DNA of 64,000 nucleotides from Burkholderia oklahomensis C6786 (GCF_000959365.1 NZ_CP009556.1:434001-498000); one strand, 5' to 3'; positions 22,901 through 31,986 are shown, counted from the stretch's first letter. Translations and numbers: made by a program. The notes: generated by a model from the letters alone, not told the origin.

Positions 22901-23092
22901 GATGCTGCCGACGTCGCCGTCGACCGTCTCCGTCGACGCGCCCGGATAGGTCGCGCTGATCACGATCCGCGGCGGCGCGAGACGCGGATACTGCGCGACC
23001 GGCAGCTGCGGGATCGCGAGCATGCCGGCGACGACGATCGCGAGCGCGACGATCCACGCGAACACGGGGCGATCGATGAAGAACGAGGGCAT
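19919..23092 (-). CDS. RND efflux pump, HAE1/AcrB type, orphan
   Basis: 1057 aa, the length expected of AcrB/MexB-type inner-membrane drug-proton antiporters. It begins MPSFFIDRPVFAWIVAL, the family N-terminus. The proton-relay residues are present: the Asp pair in GILVDDAIVVVES (TM4) and the lysine in GLSAKNAILIVQF (TM10). Porter-domain sequences are complete, so it should be functional. The odd feature is context: there is no periplasmic adaptor and no outer-membrane channel gene on either side, so it must borrow these from elsewhere. Substrate unknown. Confidence 0.93.
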   Translation of the reverse strand: MPSFFIDRPVFAWIVALAIVVAGMLAIPQLPVAQYPRLAPPRIVISATYPGASTETVDGDVGSIIEESLDGADGLLYYETSSDGHGNLEIDVTFATGADPDLALVDVQNRLKQIEPRLPQQVVQQGIGVFKATNTFLMLVALTSTDGTRDSAQLSDYLSRYVLRELKRAPGVGSAQLWDADEALRIWLDPMKLREYGLGADDVIAAVAAQNAAVTAGAIGDAPFAAGQQLSASVIVKGQLASPAEFGQIVLKSKPDGSVVRLADVARVELGRDDYSFSSRLNGQAAATVGIQLGPRGNALETSNAIRARLAELSKRLPPGVAVDIPFDGAHFVRIAIDEVVLTLVEAIVLVFGVMWLFLRDLRCTLVPTIVIPVTLMGAFVAMWAFGLSINVFTMFGLVLAIGILVDDAIVVVESVHRVMEEERVSPREATRRAMKRIVGAIVGVTAVLTAVFVPMAFFPGGVGGIYRQFAVAMIASMLVSSFMALSLTPALCANLLKPLPPGGAPARIGRRGVRGLGAWAADRFAAGFARASTGYRSLTARTAARIGPMLAIYAVLLAFGALMYWAMPDGFLPTEDQGQLQVMIQLPAGATQARTMAVVERVEAILHGQPAVANVTSVIGWSFAGSGQNVAMAFVELKDWAKRGVDAAALRDRLNGAFARIRDGDVDASLPPAVPGIGHSDGFTFRLEDRGGVGIAALKAARERLADAAKADPALASVRTEDLPDAPRIELDIDRAKAYAFGVPFERIAGLLGGLFGSNYVDDFPAAGRMRRVIVEADAGARSTDDQLMTLTVPNKTGDMVPLSAIASRRWSVGPVALNRYDGYPSLDVNGRPAGGHSLGAAMAEMERLAASLPTGIGYDWVDAAREETVAAKQTPLLIGLSVLAVFMALAALYESWTIPLSVLTVVPLGVIGAVAAVQLRGMPNDVYFKVGMITVIGLSAKNAILIVQFARDLHARGAALRQAVIDAASARFRPIVMTSMAFVLGVVPLVTATGAGAESRRSIGTGAFGGVLAATLFGLVFAPIAFQVVASLGRRGRRAVERGREPSEHGVAANE

Positions 23093-23105
23093 CCGCTTCG
23101 CCTCG

Positions 23106-23366
23106 TCAGCTTGACGCGTTCAGTTCGGCGCGCACGATCTCGACGAACGCGCGGCGATCGGCGGCCGGGCTCGCGTCGAGGCGCTCGAAGCCGGCGCCGC
23201 GATGCAGATCCGCGAAGCGCCGTTGCGGATCGTCGTCAAAATTCGGGAACGACTCCGCACGCCGGTCAAGGACGCCGCGCGACCGTTCGTTCCGAGCGGG
23301 CAGATTGCGGAGCTCGCTCGGCAGATTTTCGAGCTTGTCGAGCGCCGCTGCGTCGGCGTGCTTCAT
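23106..23366 (-). CDS. Hypothetical protein, 86 aa, charged
   Basis: A hydrophilic protein rich in Arg, Asp and Glu with no signal peptide or membrane segment. The ATG at 23366 follows CGGAGACATCG, a good ribosome site, and the gene ends 13 bp before the RND start on the same strand, so the two may be co-transcribed. I do not recognise the family. An upstream in-frame start would add 17 residues but has a poorer ribosome site. Confidence 0.55.
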   Translation of the reverse strand: MKHADAAALDKLENLPSELRNLPARNERSRGVLDRRAESFPNFDDDPQRRFADLHRGAGFERLDASPAADRRAFVEIVRAELNASS

Positions 23367-23508
23367 CGATGTCTCCGGGTTCGTGCAATCGTCGTTCGAA
23401 TTTCGCCGCGTCGGCATCCGCTCGCGCCTTCAGCGCGACGCGAACGGCGGCGCGCCGGCGAGCCGCGCCATGTGCAGCACGCCGGCCCGCTCGCCGTCAT
23501 GGATCGCG

Positions 23509-24870
23509 CTACAGCGTCAGCTCGAACGACCGCGCGAGCAGCCCCGGCAACTTCGCGCCGCCCGTCGCGCGCTCGCCCCACGACTGATCGTTCAGCAGCA
23601 GTTCCGGCGCGGCGCCGAGCTGCTCGAGCTCGTCGCCGAGCAGCCGGTACAGGCTGTCGTCGAAGCGCATCGCGTCGACGGGCGCGACGATCCTGCCGCC
23701 TTCGACCCAGAACGTCGCGAAGCGCGTCATGCCGGTCATCCGGCAATTCATCTTGTCCGAGAAATTCAGATACCAGAGATTGCCGACGTACAGACCGGTG
23801 TCGAGCGCCGCGAGCACGTCGGCGTCGGCGAGCGTGCCGCCCGCGATCGACAGCGTCTCCGGCACTTCATATGCGGTCGCGCCGTTCGGATTCAGGCCGT
23901 GCTCGCGCGCGGTGCGCGCGCTGACGAGCTGCCCGGCGCTGCGCCCCGCGACGACGAGCGGCACGCTGTCGCGCCGATAGCCGTCCGCGTTGAACGCCGG
24001 AGCGACGCCGAGCGAGAAGTCCTCGGCGATCGTCACGCGCGGATCGAGCGCCGCTTCGCCCGCGTGCAGCCGATGCAGGCTGCTGCGCGCGCTCGCGTTC
24101 GCGCGCGCGGAAAAGCCGTCCCAGCCGAGCAGGCTCACGATCTCCTGCACCGCGGCGGGCGCGAGATACGCGCGATAGCGCCCGGGCGCGAGCGCCTTCG
24201 GCGCGCGGCCGAGCACCGGCAGCCGCGCGGCGGCCTCTTCGATCTTGTGCGCGAGCACCGCGTCGCTCCAGGCGTCGCCCGCATAGACGGTCTTGATCGC
24301 GCGGCCGCTCGGGTCGTACAGCGACCAGCTGAAGTCGAAGTTCTCGACCTCGTGCCAGCCGCGGCTGCCCGTCGACGACGCGAAGCCGCGCACGAGCGCG
24401 CCGCCCGCGTGGAAGCCGACGAAATCGAGCCCGCGCGCGGCGTCCGCGACGATTCGCGCGAGCGCGTCCGGATCCGGCAGGCGGCCGGTGCGGCGGCTCG
24501 ACTGCTGCCACGACGATGTGTCGAACAACAGATGCGGATCGTCCGGCGCGTCGCGCAGGCTGTCGCGCAGCGTCGCGAGCGCTTCCGCGAGCTCGGGCAG
24601 ATCCGCGGCCGGATCGCCGCACACGGTGTGCGTGACGGACGCCTGCCGCGCGCCGCCGACGAGCCGCACGCCGAGCTTGCCCTGCAGCACGCGCCCCGTC
24701 TGGCGGATCCTGCCCGCGTTGAAACGGATGAAATCGGACGTCTCGCCGGCGAACCACAGCAGCACCGTCTCGCCCGGCCGCTTCAGCCGCTCGGCTTCGT
24801 CCGCGAGCCGCGCGAAATGCGCGTGCCAATCGATCGGGGCGGCGTGCCCCGGCTTCGTGAAATCGGCCAT
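23509..24870 (-). CDS. pmbA: PmbA/TldE-like metalloprotease partner
   Basis: 453 aa, TldD/PmbA family. It lacks the HExxxH zinc motif, as expected for the TldE (PmbA) half of the TldD-TldE protease, where the non-catalytic subunit helps form the cavity. Characteristic C-terminal segments are visible (LSIAGGTLAD, GLYVGNLWYLNFSDKMNCRMTG). The start codon overlaps the tldD stop as TGATG, so the two are translationally coupled and probably made in equal amounts. In E. coli the pair processes microcin B17 and degrades small unfolded peptides. Confidence 0.88.
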   Translation of the reverse strand: MADFTKPGHAAPIDWHAHFARLADEAERLKRPGETVLLWFAGETSDFIRFNAGRIRQTGRVLQGKLGVRLVGGARQASVTHTVCGDPAADLPELAEALATLRDSLRDAPDDPHLLFDTSSWQQSSRRTGRLPDPDALARIVADAARGLDFVGFHAGGALVRGFASSTGSRGWHEVENFDFSWSLYDPSGRAIKTVYAGDAWSDAVLAHKIEEAAARLPVLGRAPKALAPGRYRAYLAPAAVQEIVSLLGWDGFSARANASARSSLHRLHAGEAALDPRVTIAEDFSLGVAPAFNADGYRRDSVPLVVAGRSAGQLVSARTAREHGLNPNGATAYEVPETLSIAGGTLADADVLAALDTGLYVGNLWYLNFSDKMNCRMTGMTRFATFWVEGGRIVAPVDAMRFDDSLYRLLGDELEQLGAAPELLLNDQSWGERATGGAKLPGLLARSFELTL

Positions 24871-26303
24871 CACGCGCCTCCGAACACGTCGACGTCGGCG
24901 AACACGCATGCGGGCGACGCGTGGCCGACGCGGATGATCTGCGCGGGCTCGCCCTTGCCGCAGTAAGGCGTGCCGTACACGCCGAACGTGCTCGCGTCGC
25001 CGACCGCGCGCAGGCTGCGCCAGAAGCTCGCGGAGATGCCGCGATAGTTCGGCCGCTTGACGACCTGTGTCAGCTTGCCGTTCTCGATCAGTTGCCCGAA
25101 CTCGCAGCCGAACTGGAATTTGTTGCGATGATCGTCGATCGACCACGACGTGTTCGTGCGCATCAGGATGCCGCGCTCGATGCCGGCGACGAGCTCGCCG
25201 AACGATTGCGAGCCGGGCTCGACGTTCAGGTTCGCCATCCGGTCGATCGGCGGCCGGTTCCAGCTCGACGCGCGCGCGTTCGCGACGCCCGGCAAGCCCG
25301 CGCGCGCCTGCGACAGCGCGCCGCCGAGCGGCCGCTCGAGCACGCCGTCGCGGATCAGGTACGCCTTGCACGCGGCGCTGCCGTCGTCGTCGAACGCGTA
25401 CGACGCCGCCTCGCCGTGCAGCGCGGGATCGAACGTCACGTTCAAGAGCGGCGAGCCGTACTGATACGAGCCGAACATCTCCGGCTTCACGAAGCTCCAG
25501 CCGGCGAAGTTGCGCTCGTCGCCGAGAATCCGGTCGAGTTCGAGCGGATGGCCGATCGATTCGTGGATCTGCAGCATCATCTGGTCCGGCATCAGCAGCA
25601 GGTCGCGGCGGCCGGACGGGCAGTTTGGCGCGGCGAGCAATTGCAGCGCCTCGTCCGCGACCCGCGCGCCCGCGCCGTCGAAGCCGTAGCGCGCGAGCAC
25701 GTCGAGGCCGCCCTGCGCGAGCGTGCCGGCGTTGCCGAGCGTGCGCACCTGCGTGTCGCCGTCCGCATGCGCGACGACGCTCAACTGCGGCATCACGTGG
25801 CGAAAGCGCTGGTCGATCCGCACGCCGTCGCTCGTCACGTAGAGCTGATCGGTGTGCACGAGCATCACGCCCGCGGTGCGCTCGACGATACGCGCATCGA
25901 CGGCCGCCGCCGCGCATTCGTGCGCGAGGCGCTCGATCCATTCGGCGCGGGCCGGCAGCGCGTCGTCCGCGTGCGGCGACACGTAGCCGCCGCTCGCGTC
26001 CGGCCGCGCGACCGCGCGATGGTCGATCAGCGACAGCGCGGCGCTCGCCTTCGCGCGCGCGGCGGCCGCATCGAGCGCCGCCTGCAGGCCGGCGACCGAC
26101 AGATCGGCCGTTGCCGCGTAGCCCGCGCCCGCGCCGGACCACGCGATCAGCATCGCGCCGCGATCGCGCACGCTCGAGAGCGGCTGCGCGACGTCGTTGC
26201 GCACCTCGTGTTCGTCGATCCGTTCGTCGACGACGCGCAGCGACCAGAACCCGGCGTCGCTGCGCAATTGTCGGGCGGCCTGCGCCCAGCGTTCGTCAAT
26301 CAT
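24870..26303 (-). CDS. tldD: TldD-type metalloprotease catalytic subunit
   Basis: 477 aa. The zinc motif HESIGH (HExxxH) is at residues 247-252, and the C-terminal YCGKGEP cysteine (about 448) matches the third metal ligand of E. coli TldD. It should cleave extended, unfolded peptides in the cytoplasm as a heterodimer with the product of the next gene. The ATG overlaps the last codons of the Yej-type ATPase gene by 8 bp, linking peptide import directly to peptide degradation. It is the variant found beside transporters rather than the lone housekeeping tldD; I infer this from context. Confidence 0.9.
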   Translation of the reverse strand: MIDERWAQAARQLRSDAGFWSLRVVDERIDEHEVRNDVAQPLSSVRDRGAMLIAWSGAGAGYAATADLSVAGLQAALDAAAARAKASAALSLIDHRAVARPDASGGYVSPHADDALPARAEWIERLAHECAAAAVDARIVERTAGVMLVHTDQLYVTSDGVRIDQRFRHVMPQLSVVAHADGDTQVRTLGNAGTLAQGGLDVLARYGFDGAGARVADEALQLLAAPNCPSGRRDLLLMPDQMMLQIHESIGHPLELDRILGDERNFAGWSFVKPEMFGSYQYGSPLLNVTFDPALHGEAASYAFDDDGSAACKAYLIRDGVLERPLGGALSQARAGLPGVANARASSWNRPPIDRMANLNVEPGSQSFGELVAGIERGILMRTNTSWSIDDHRNKFQFGCEFGQLIENGKLTQVVKRPNYRGISASFWRSLRAVGDASTFGVYGTPYCGKGEPAQIIRVGHASPACVFADVDVFGGA

Positions 26304-27930
26304 CTGCCCTCTCTCGCAGACTGCGCCGCGGCGTCAGCATCGACGACGCCAGCAGCGATTGCGTATACGGGTGCGACGGCGCGTCCAGCACGTCCAGCGT
26401 GTCGCCCGCCTCGACCACGCGCCCTTCCTTCATCACGATCACCCGATGGGCCATCGCCCGCATCACCGCCAGGTCGTGCGTGATGAACAAGTAGCTGAGT
26501 TTGTACTTTTTTTGCAGATTCGTCAGCAGCTTCAGCACCTGCTTCTGGATCGACACGTCGAGCGCGCTCGTCGGCTCGTCGAGCACGAGCAGCTCGGGCT
26601 CGACCGCGAGCGCGCGCGCGATCGCGATCCGCTGCCGCTGGCCGCCGGAAAACTCGTGCGGATAGCGCAGCATCGCCTCGGCCGGCAGGCCGACTTCCTG
26701 CAGGAGCCCGGCGACGCGGGCGCGCTTCGCGTCGCCGACGATCTCCGGCCGATGCACGACGAGCCCCTCGCCGACGATCTGCTCGACCGTCATTCGCGGC
26801 GACAGCGAGCCGAACGGATCCTGGAACACGACCTGCATCCGCCGGTACAGGTCGCGACGGCCGCGCGACGACCGCGACGAATCGAGCGGCAGCCCGTCGA
26901 TCTCGATCCCGCCCGCCGCCGGCCGCTGCAGCCCGAGCACGGCGGATGCGAGCGTCGACTTTCCCGACCCCGATTCGCCGACGACGCCGATCGTCTCGCC
27001 GCGGCGCAGCGTGAACTGCGCGTCGTGCACCGCGCGAAACGCCGTCTTGCCGAACAGCGCTCGCCAGCCTTTCGGCGCGATCCGGTAATCGACCGAGAGC
27101 GACTTGACATCGAGGATCGTCCGCGCAGACGGCGCGACCGCCTCGATCGCGCGCTGCGGCTCGCTGTCGAGCAGGCGCTGCGTGTACGGATGCTGCGGAT
27201 TCGCGAACAGCGCGTCGGTGCCGCCCGTCTCGACGAGCACGCCGTGCTCCATCACCGCGACGCGCTGCGCGAAGCGCCGCACGAGATTCAGGTCGTGCGT
27301 GATCAGCAGCACCGCCATCCCGCGCTCGGCCGCTTCCTGCTCCTGCAGCTCGATCAGCAGATCGACGATCTGCTCGCGCACCGTTACGTCGAGCGCGGTC
27401 GTCGGCTCGTCGGCGAGCAACAGGCGCGGCCGGCACGCGAGCGCCATCGCGATCATCGCGCGCTGCCGCTGGCCGCCCGACAGCTGATGCGGAAAGCTGT
27501 CGATCCTTCGTTCGGGCTCCGGAATGCCGGTGCGCCGCAGCAGCTCGATTCCGCGCATCCGCGCTTCGCCCGGCCGCAATCCTTCGTGCAGCCGCAGGCT
27601 CTCGGCGATCTGCTTGCCGATCGTGTAGAGCGGATTGAGCGCCGTCATCGGCTCCTGGAACACCATCGCGATGTCCGCGCCGCGGATGCCGCGCATCTGC
27701 CGCTCGGTCTTCGCCAGCAGGTCTTCGCCGTCGAACAGCATCCGGCCGGACAGCGTCGCGTGCTGGACGAGCCGCAGGATCGACAGCGCTGTGACGCTCT
27801 TGCCCGAGCCGGATTCGCCGACGAGCGCGACGCGCTCGCCGCGCGCGACCGACAGGCTCAGTTCGCACACCGCGATCCTGTCGCCGAACGCCGCGGAGAA
27901 GCGGTCGATTTCGAGCAGCGGCCGGGTCAT
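26296..27930 (-). CDS. yejF: Peptide ABC importer ATPase, YejF type (two NBDs)
   Basis: 544 aa with two complete nucleotide-binding domains. The first has Walker A GESGSGKSVT, signature LSGGQRQR and Walker B LLLADEP; the second repeats GESGSGKST, FSGGQRQR and LLVLDEP. Each ends with an oligopeptide-transporter C-terminal motif (HPYTQ). Fused ATPases of this kind energise YejABEF, which imports oligopeptides such as microcin C in E. coli. The ATG at 27930 lies within the end of yejE. Confidence 0.92.
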   Translation of the reverse strand: MTRPLLEIDRFSAAFGDRIAVCELSLSVARGERVALVGESGSGKSVTALSILRLVQHATLSGRMLFDGEDLLAKTERQMRGIRGADIAMVFQEPMTALNPLYTIGKQIAESLRLHEGLRPGEARMRGIELLRRTGIPEPERRIDSFPHQLSGGQRQRAMIAMALACRPRLLLADEPTTALDVTVREQIVDLLIELQEQEAAERGMAVLLITHDLNLVRRFAQRVAVMEHGVLVETGGTDALFANPQHPYTQRLLDSEPQRAIEAVAPSARTILDVKSLSVDYRIAPKGWRALFGKTAFRAVHDAQFTLRRGETIGVVGESGSGKSTLASAVLGLQRPAAGGIEIDGLPLDSSRSSRGRRDLYRRMQVVFQDPFGSLSPRMTVEQIVGEGLVVHRPEIVGDAKRARVAGLLQEVGLPAEAMLRYPHEFSGGQRQRIAIARALAVEPELLVLDEPTSALDVSIQKQVLKLLTNLQKKYKLSYLFITHDLAVMRAMAHRVIVMKEGRVVEAGDTLDVLDAPSHPYTQSLLASSMLTPRRSLRERADD

Positions 27931-29042
27931 CGCGGACCTCCGCCGAACGCCGAGCCGCGCGTGCGCGTGTCGAGCGCGTTGCGCAGCGCGTCGCCCATGA
28001 ACGTCAGCAGCAGCAGCGTGACGACGAGCGCCGCGAACGCCGACATCGAGATCCACCACGCGTCGAGATTGTTCTTGCCTTCCTGCAGCAGCTCGCCGAG
28101 GCTCGGCGTCGGCGGCGGCACGCCGAGGCCGAGGAAATCGAGACTCGTCAGCGACAGGATCGCCGCGCTCATCCGGAACGGCAGGAACGTGATGACGGGC
28201 GTGAGGCTGTTCGGCAGCACGTGCCGCCAGATGATCTGCCGGTTCGTGAGCCCCATCGTGCGCGCGGCCCTCACGTAATCGAGCGCGCGGTTGCGCAGGA
28301 ACTCGGCGCGCACGTAGTCGGACAGCACGAGCCAGCCGAACATCGACAGCAGGATGAACAGGAGCCACAGCGACGGCTCGAAGATCGCGGCGAAGATGAT
28401 CAGCAGATACAGGTCGGGCAACGCGCTCCAGATCTCGATCAGACGCTGTCCGATCAGATCGGCGCGGCCGCCGTAGAAGCCCTGCAGCGCGCCCGTCAGC
28501 ACGCCGATCGCGACGCCCGACACCATCAGCGCGACCGCCATCAGCACCGACAGCCGGAAGCCGTACAGCAGCCGCGAAAGCACGTCGCGGCCGAACTGGT
28601 CGGTGCCGAGCCAGTTGCTCGCCGACGGCGGCGCCGGATACGGGCGCGACGCGAAGTAGTCGATCGTGTCGTAGCGGTAGCGGTTCGGCGGATAGATCGC
28701 GAAATTGCCGCTCGACTCGATCTTCGAGCGGATGTACGGATCGAGGTAGTTCGCCTTCGCCGGAAAATCGCCGCCGAACCGCGTCTCGGGGTAATCCTTC
28801 ACGATCGGGAAGTAGTAGTGCCCTTCGTAGCGGACGACGAGCGGCCGGTCGTTGGACAGCACGTCGGCGAACAGGCTGATCGCGAACAGCACGGCGAAGA
28901 TCACGAGGCTCCAGTAGCCGAGCCGCTGGCCGCGAAAGCGCAGCCACGTGCGCCGCCACGGCGACGGCGACGCCGCGCACGCGACGCACGCGGGATCAGT
29001 GGTCCACGCGGTGGAATTGGATGCGGGGGTCGACGAGGACAT
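27927..29042 (-). CDS. yejE: Peptide ABC importer permease, YejE type
   Basis: 371-aa permease with about six membrane helices. The core from RGQRLGYWSLVIFAVLF onward matches YejE, including the large periplasmic insertion (VRYEGHYYFPIVKDYPET). The EAA-loop region VRAARTMGLTNRQIIWRHVLPN contacts the ATPase. The ATG chosen gives about 30 extra N-terminal residues compared with E. coli and overlaps yejB by 47 bp; a later start is possible. Confidence 0.9.
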   Translation of the reverse strand: MSSSTPASNSTAWTTDPACVACAASPSPWRRTWLRFRGQRLGYWSLVIFAVLFAISLFADVLSNDRPLVVRYEGHYYFPIVKDYPETRFGGDFPAKANYLDPYIRSKIESSGNFAIYPPNRYRYDTIDYFASRPYPAPPSASNWLGTDQFGRDVLSRLLYGFRLSVLMAVALMVSGVAIGVLTGALQGFYGGRADLIGQRLIEIWSALPDLYLLIIFAAIFEPSLWLLFILLSMFGWLVLSDYVRAEFLRNRALDYVRAARTMGLTNRQIIWRHVLPNSLTPVITFLPFRMSAAILSLTSLDFLGLGVPPPTPSLGELLQEGKNNLDAWWISMSAFAALVVTLLLLTFMGDALRNALDTRTRGSAFGGGPR

Positions 29043-30048
29043 AGCAGACGTCAGCGAAGAGTTTGGTCACGAGACCGATCAGCGTGAACAGGAACAGCGA
29101 GCCGAGCACGACCGGATAGTCGCGGCGGATCACCGAGTCGTACGACAGTTGCCCCATGCCGTCGAGCGAGAACAGCGTCTCGATCAGCAGGTTGCCGTTC
29201 AGGAACGCGCCGACGAACGCGGCGGGCAGGCCGGTGACGAGCGGAATCGCCGCGTTGCGCAGCACGTGCTTCCACAGCACGTCGCGCTCCGGCGCGCCCT
29301 TCGCGCGCGCGGTCAGCACGTATTGCCGGCCGATCTCTTCGAGGAACGTGTTCTTCGTCAGGATCGTGACGATCGCGAAATTGCCGACGACCGACGCGGT
29401 GACGGGCAGCACGACGTGCCACAGATAATCGAGCACCTTGCCGAGCGCGGACAGCTCGTCGAAGTTGTCCGACGTGAGGCCGCGCATCGGGAACACCTGC
29501 CAGAACGTGCCGCCGCCGAACAGCATCAGCAGCAGCACGCCGAGCACGAAGCCGGGAATCGCGTAGCCGGCGAGCACGAGCACGCTCGTCACGGTGTCGA
29601 AGCGCGAGCCGTTGCGAACCGCCTTCGCGATGCCGAGCGGCACCGAGATCAGGTAGGTGAGGATCACCGTCCAAAGCCCAAGCGTGATCGATACCGGCAG
29701 CTTCGCGCGGATCACGCTCCACACGCTCGCATGCGCGTAGTACGACTGACCGAGATCGAACGTCGCGTAGCTCTTCAGCATCATCACGTAGCGCGTGAGC
29801 GGCGGCTTGTCGAAGCCGAACTGCTTCTTGATCTGCTCGATCTGCTGCGGATCGACGCCCTGGCTGCCGTGATAGCCGCCCCCGCCGCCGCCCGCCTCGC
29901 CGCCGCGCGCGGTGCCGTGGCGCAGTTGCGTGAGCACCTGCTCGACCGGGCCGCCCGGCACGAATTGCGTGACGACGAACGTGATCGTCACGACGCCGAC
30001 GAGCGTCGGCACCATCAGCAGCAATCGTCTGAGAATGTATGCAAGCAT
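28996..30048 (-). CDS. yejB: Peptide ABC importer permease, YejB type
   Basis: 350 aa. It begins MLAYILRRLLLMVPTLVGV, the typical first helix of DppB/YejB permeases, and has a Gly-rich insertion (GGEAGGGGGG near residue 50) before the conserved GFDKPPLTRY stretch. The EAA loop reads LTARAKGAPERDVLWKHVLR. It starts 12 bp after yejA. Confidence 0.92.
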   Translation of the reverse strand: MLAYILRRLLLMVPTLVGVVTITFVVTQFVPGGPVEQVLTQLRHGTARGGEAGGGGGGYHGSQGVDPQQIEQIKKQFGFDKPPLTRYVMMLKSYATFDLGQSYYAHASVWSVIRAKLPVSITLGLWTVILTYLISVPLGIAKAVRNGSRFDTVTSVLVLAGYAIPGFVLGVLLLMLFGGGTFWQVFPMRGLTSDNFDELSALGKVLDYLWHVVLPVTASVVGNFAIVTILTKNTFLEEIGRQYVLTARAKGAPERDVLWKHVLRNAAIPLVTGLPAAFVGAFLNGNLLIETLFSLDGMGQLSYDSVIRRDYPVVLGSLFLFTLIGLVTKLFADVCYVLVDPRIQFHRVDH

Positions 30049-30060
30049 CGTCGCTCCCCG

Positions 30061-31986
30061 CTACGCGGCCGGGCCCGGGTTCGACGCCGGCGCCTGCGCC
30101 GGGCCGGCCGCCGGCTTCTTCCGGTACCAGTAGTCGATGATCCAGTCCTCGTATTGATAGGACGCCGGAATGACCGACGGATGCCCGTACGTCGTCTTGT
30201 AGGCGATCCGCGCGTTCGGCAGGTAGTACTGCGGCACGAGGATGTACAGGTTGATCAGCACGCGGTCGAGCGCGTGCGTCGCCGTTTGCAGATCGTCGAG
30301 CGTGTCCGCCGCGAGCGCCGCGCGGATCAGCGCGTCGACCGCCTTCGAACGCACGCCCGGATAGTTCTCCGAACCGACCTCCGACGCCGCCGCGCTGCCG
30401 AAGCGGCGCACGAGCTCCGCGCCGGGAATCGTGACGGGCGGATAGATCAGCGTCGTCATGTCGTACTGGAAGTTGTCGAGGCGCTTCTGGTACAGCGCGC
30501 TGTCGATCTCGTGCATGTGCGCCTGGATGCCCAGCATCCCGAGCGCCTGGATGTACGGCAGGATCAATCGATCCATGCCGGGCTCGTCGTCCATGATCTC
30601 GATCGTCATCGGCACGCCGCTCGCGTCGCGCAGCGCGCCGTCGCGATAATGCCAGCCGGCCTGCGCGAGCAGGTCGCGCGCCTGCTTCAGGTTCTCGCGC
30701 AGCGAGCCGGGCGGCAGCGTCGTCGGCTGCTTGACCATCGGGCCGAACACTTCGGGCGGCAGCTCCGCACGATACGGATCGAGCAGCGCGAGTTCCTTCC
30801 CGCTCGGCATCCCGGACGCGCCGAACGGGCTCGCCTCCCAGAAACTGTTCGTGCGCCGGTACTGACCGTAGAACATCATCCGGTTCATCCAGTCGTAATC
30901 GAACGCGAGCGCCAGCGCGTGGCGCACGCGCACGTCCCGGAATTTCGGCTCGCGCATGTTGATGAGGAAGCCCTGCATCTGCGCGGGACCGTCCGGGAAC
31001 TCGCCCTTCTTCAGCATGCCGTTGCGGAAGTTCTTGCCGACGTAGCGGCGCGCCCACTGCGTCGAGCTGTATTCCATCCGCACGTCGACGTCGCCCGCCT
31101 TGAACGCTTCGAGCATCGTGTATTGATCGAGATACAGCTTGAACGACACGCGCGCGAACCGGAACATCCCGCGCCGCGCCGGCAGATCGGCCGCCCAGTA
31201 ATGCGGATTGCGCGCGTAGACGATCTGCTTGTCGTTCTTGCGCTGCTCGATCAGGTACGCGCCGCTCGCGATCGGCGGGTCGCTCACGATCTGGTCGAAC
31301 GGCGGCCGCGTGCCGTCCGCCCGCCTCCCCCATTTCGGCGAGAACACCGGCAGATCGCCCGCAATCAGCGGCGCGGCGCGCTCGGGGCGCTTGAAGTCGA
31401 AGCGGATCGTCAGCCGGTCGACGACCGTCGCGCGCTTGACGATCGCGAACTGCGCGTTGACGAGCGGCGACGCCTGCGGACTCATCAGCATATCGAACGA
31501 ATACTTGACGTCGGCCGCGGTGATCGGATCGCCGTTCGAAAAGCGTGCGGCCGGATTGATATGGAACGTCGCCGAGCCGCGGTCCGGCGCGACATCGACG
31601 CCGTCCGCGATCAGCGGGTATTCGGACGCGAGCTCGTCCCAGCTGCGCTGCATCAGCGTGTCGAACATCAGGTTCTGGATGTCCGGCGCGGGCGAGCCGC
31701 GCACGAGGAACGGATTCAGCGAATCGTAGCTCTGCGCCTCGTTGTAGTTCTCGAAATTCAGCGCGCCGTCGTTCGGCGCGCCGGGGCTCGCATAGTCGAA
31801 ATGCGTGAAGGCGGGCGGATACTTCGGTTCGCCGTATTGCGCGAGCGCCGCGGCGGCGTGCGCGCTCGACGGCGCGGCGGCGCACACGACGAATGTCCCG
31901 CACGCGACGGCCGCGATCCGCACGGCGGCCCATGCGCGCCTCGCGAAGCACGCCGCGGACGGCAAACGCAACGTCATTGGTCTCAT
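30061..31986 (-). CDS. yejA: Periplasmic oligopeptide-binding protein, YejA type
   Basis: 641 aa, SBP_bac_5 family. An N-terminal signal peptide ends near AAPSSAHAAAAL. The opening of the mature domain (YGEPKYPPAFTHFDYASPGAPNDG) is typical of YejA, which presents peptides to the YejBEF transporter. The ATG at 31986 is preferred over an in-frame GTG 6 bases upstream because CAGG then lies at proper spacing. It is first gene of the yejABEF-tldD-pmbA operon. Confidence 0.92.
   Translation of the reverse strand: MRPMTLRLPSAACFARRAWAAVRIAAVACGTFVVCAAAPSSAHAAAALAQYGEPKYPPAFTHFDYASPGAPNDGALNFENYNEAQSYDSLNPFLVRGSPAPDIQNLMFDTLMQRSWDELASEYPLIADGVDVAPDRGSATFHINPAARFSNGDPITAADVKYSFDMLMSPQASPLVNAQFAIVKRATVVDRLTIRFDFKRPERAAPLIAGDLPVFSPKWGRRADGTRPPFDQIVSDPPIASGAYLIEQRKNDKQIVYARNPHYWAADLPARRGMFRFARVSFKLYLDQYTMLEAFKAGDVDVRMEYSSTQWARRYVGKNFRNGMLKKGEFPDGPAQMQGFLINMREPKFRDVRVRHALALAFDYDWMNRMMFYGQYRRTNSFWEASPFGASGMPSGKELALLDPYRAELPPEVFGPMVKQPTTLPPGSLRENLKQARDLLAQAGWHYRDGALRDASGVPMTIEIMDDEPGMDRLILPYIQALGMLGIQAHMHEIDSALYQKRLDNFQYDMTTLIYPPVTIPGAELVRRFGSAAASEVGSENYPGVRSKAVDALIRAALAADTLDDLQTATHALDRVLINLYILVPQYYLPNARIAYKTTYGHPSVIPASYQYEDWIIDYWYRKKPAAGPAQAPASNPGPAA

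Noticed and set aside
23106..23366. Possible membrane-fusion protein for the RND pump
   Set aside because: Far too short, no signal peptide or lipobox.
19940..23587. Long + strand open frame opposite the RND pump
   Set aside because: Antisense shadow; the - strand carries all the RND motifs.
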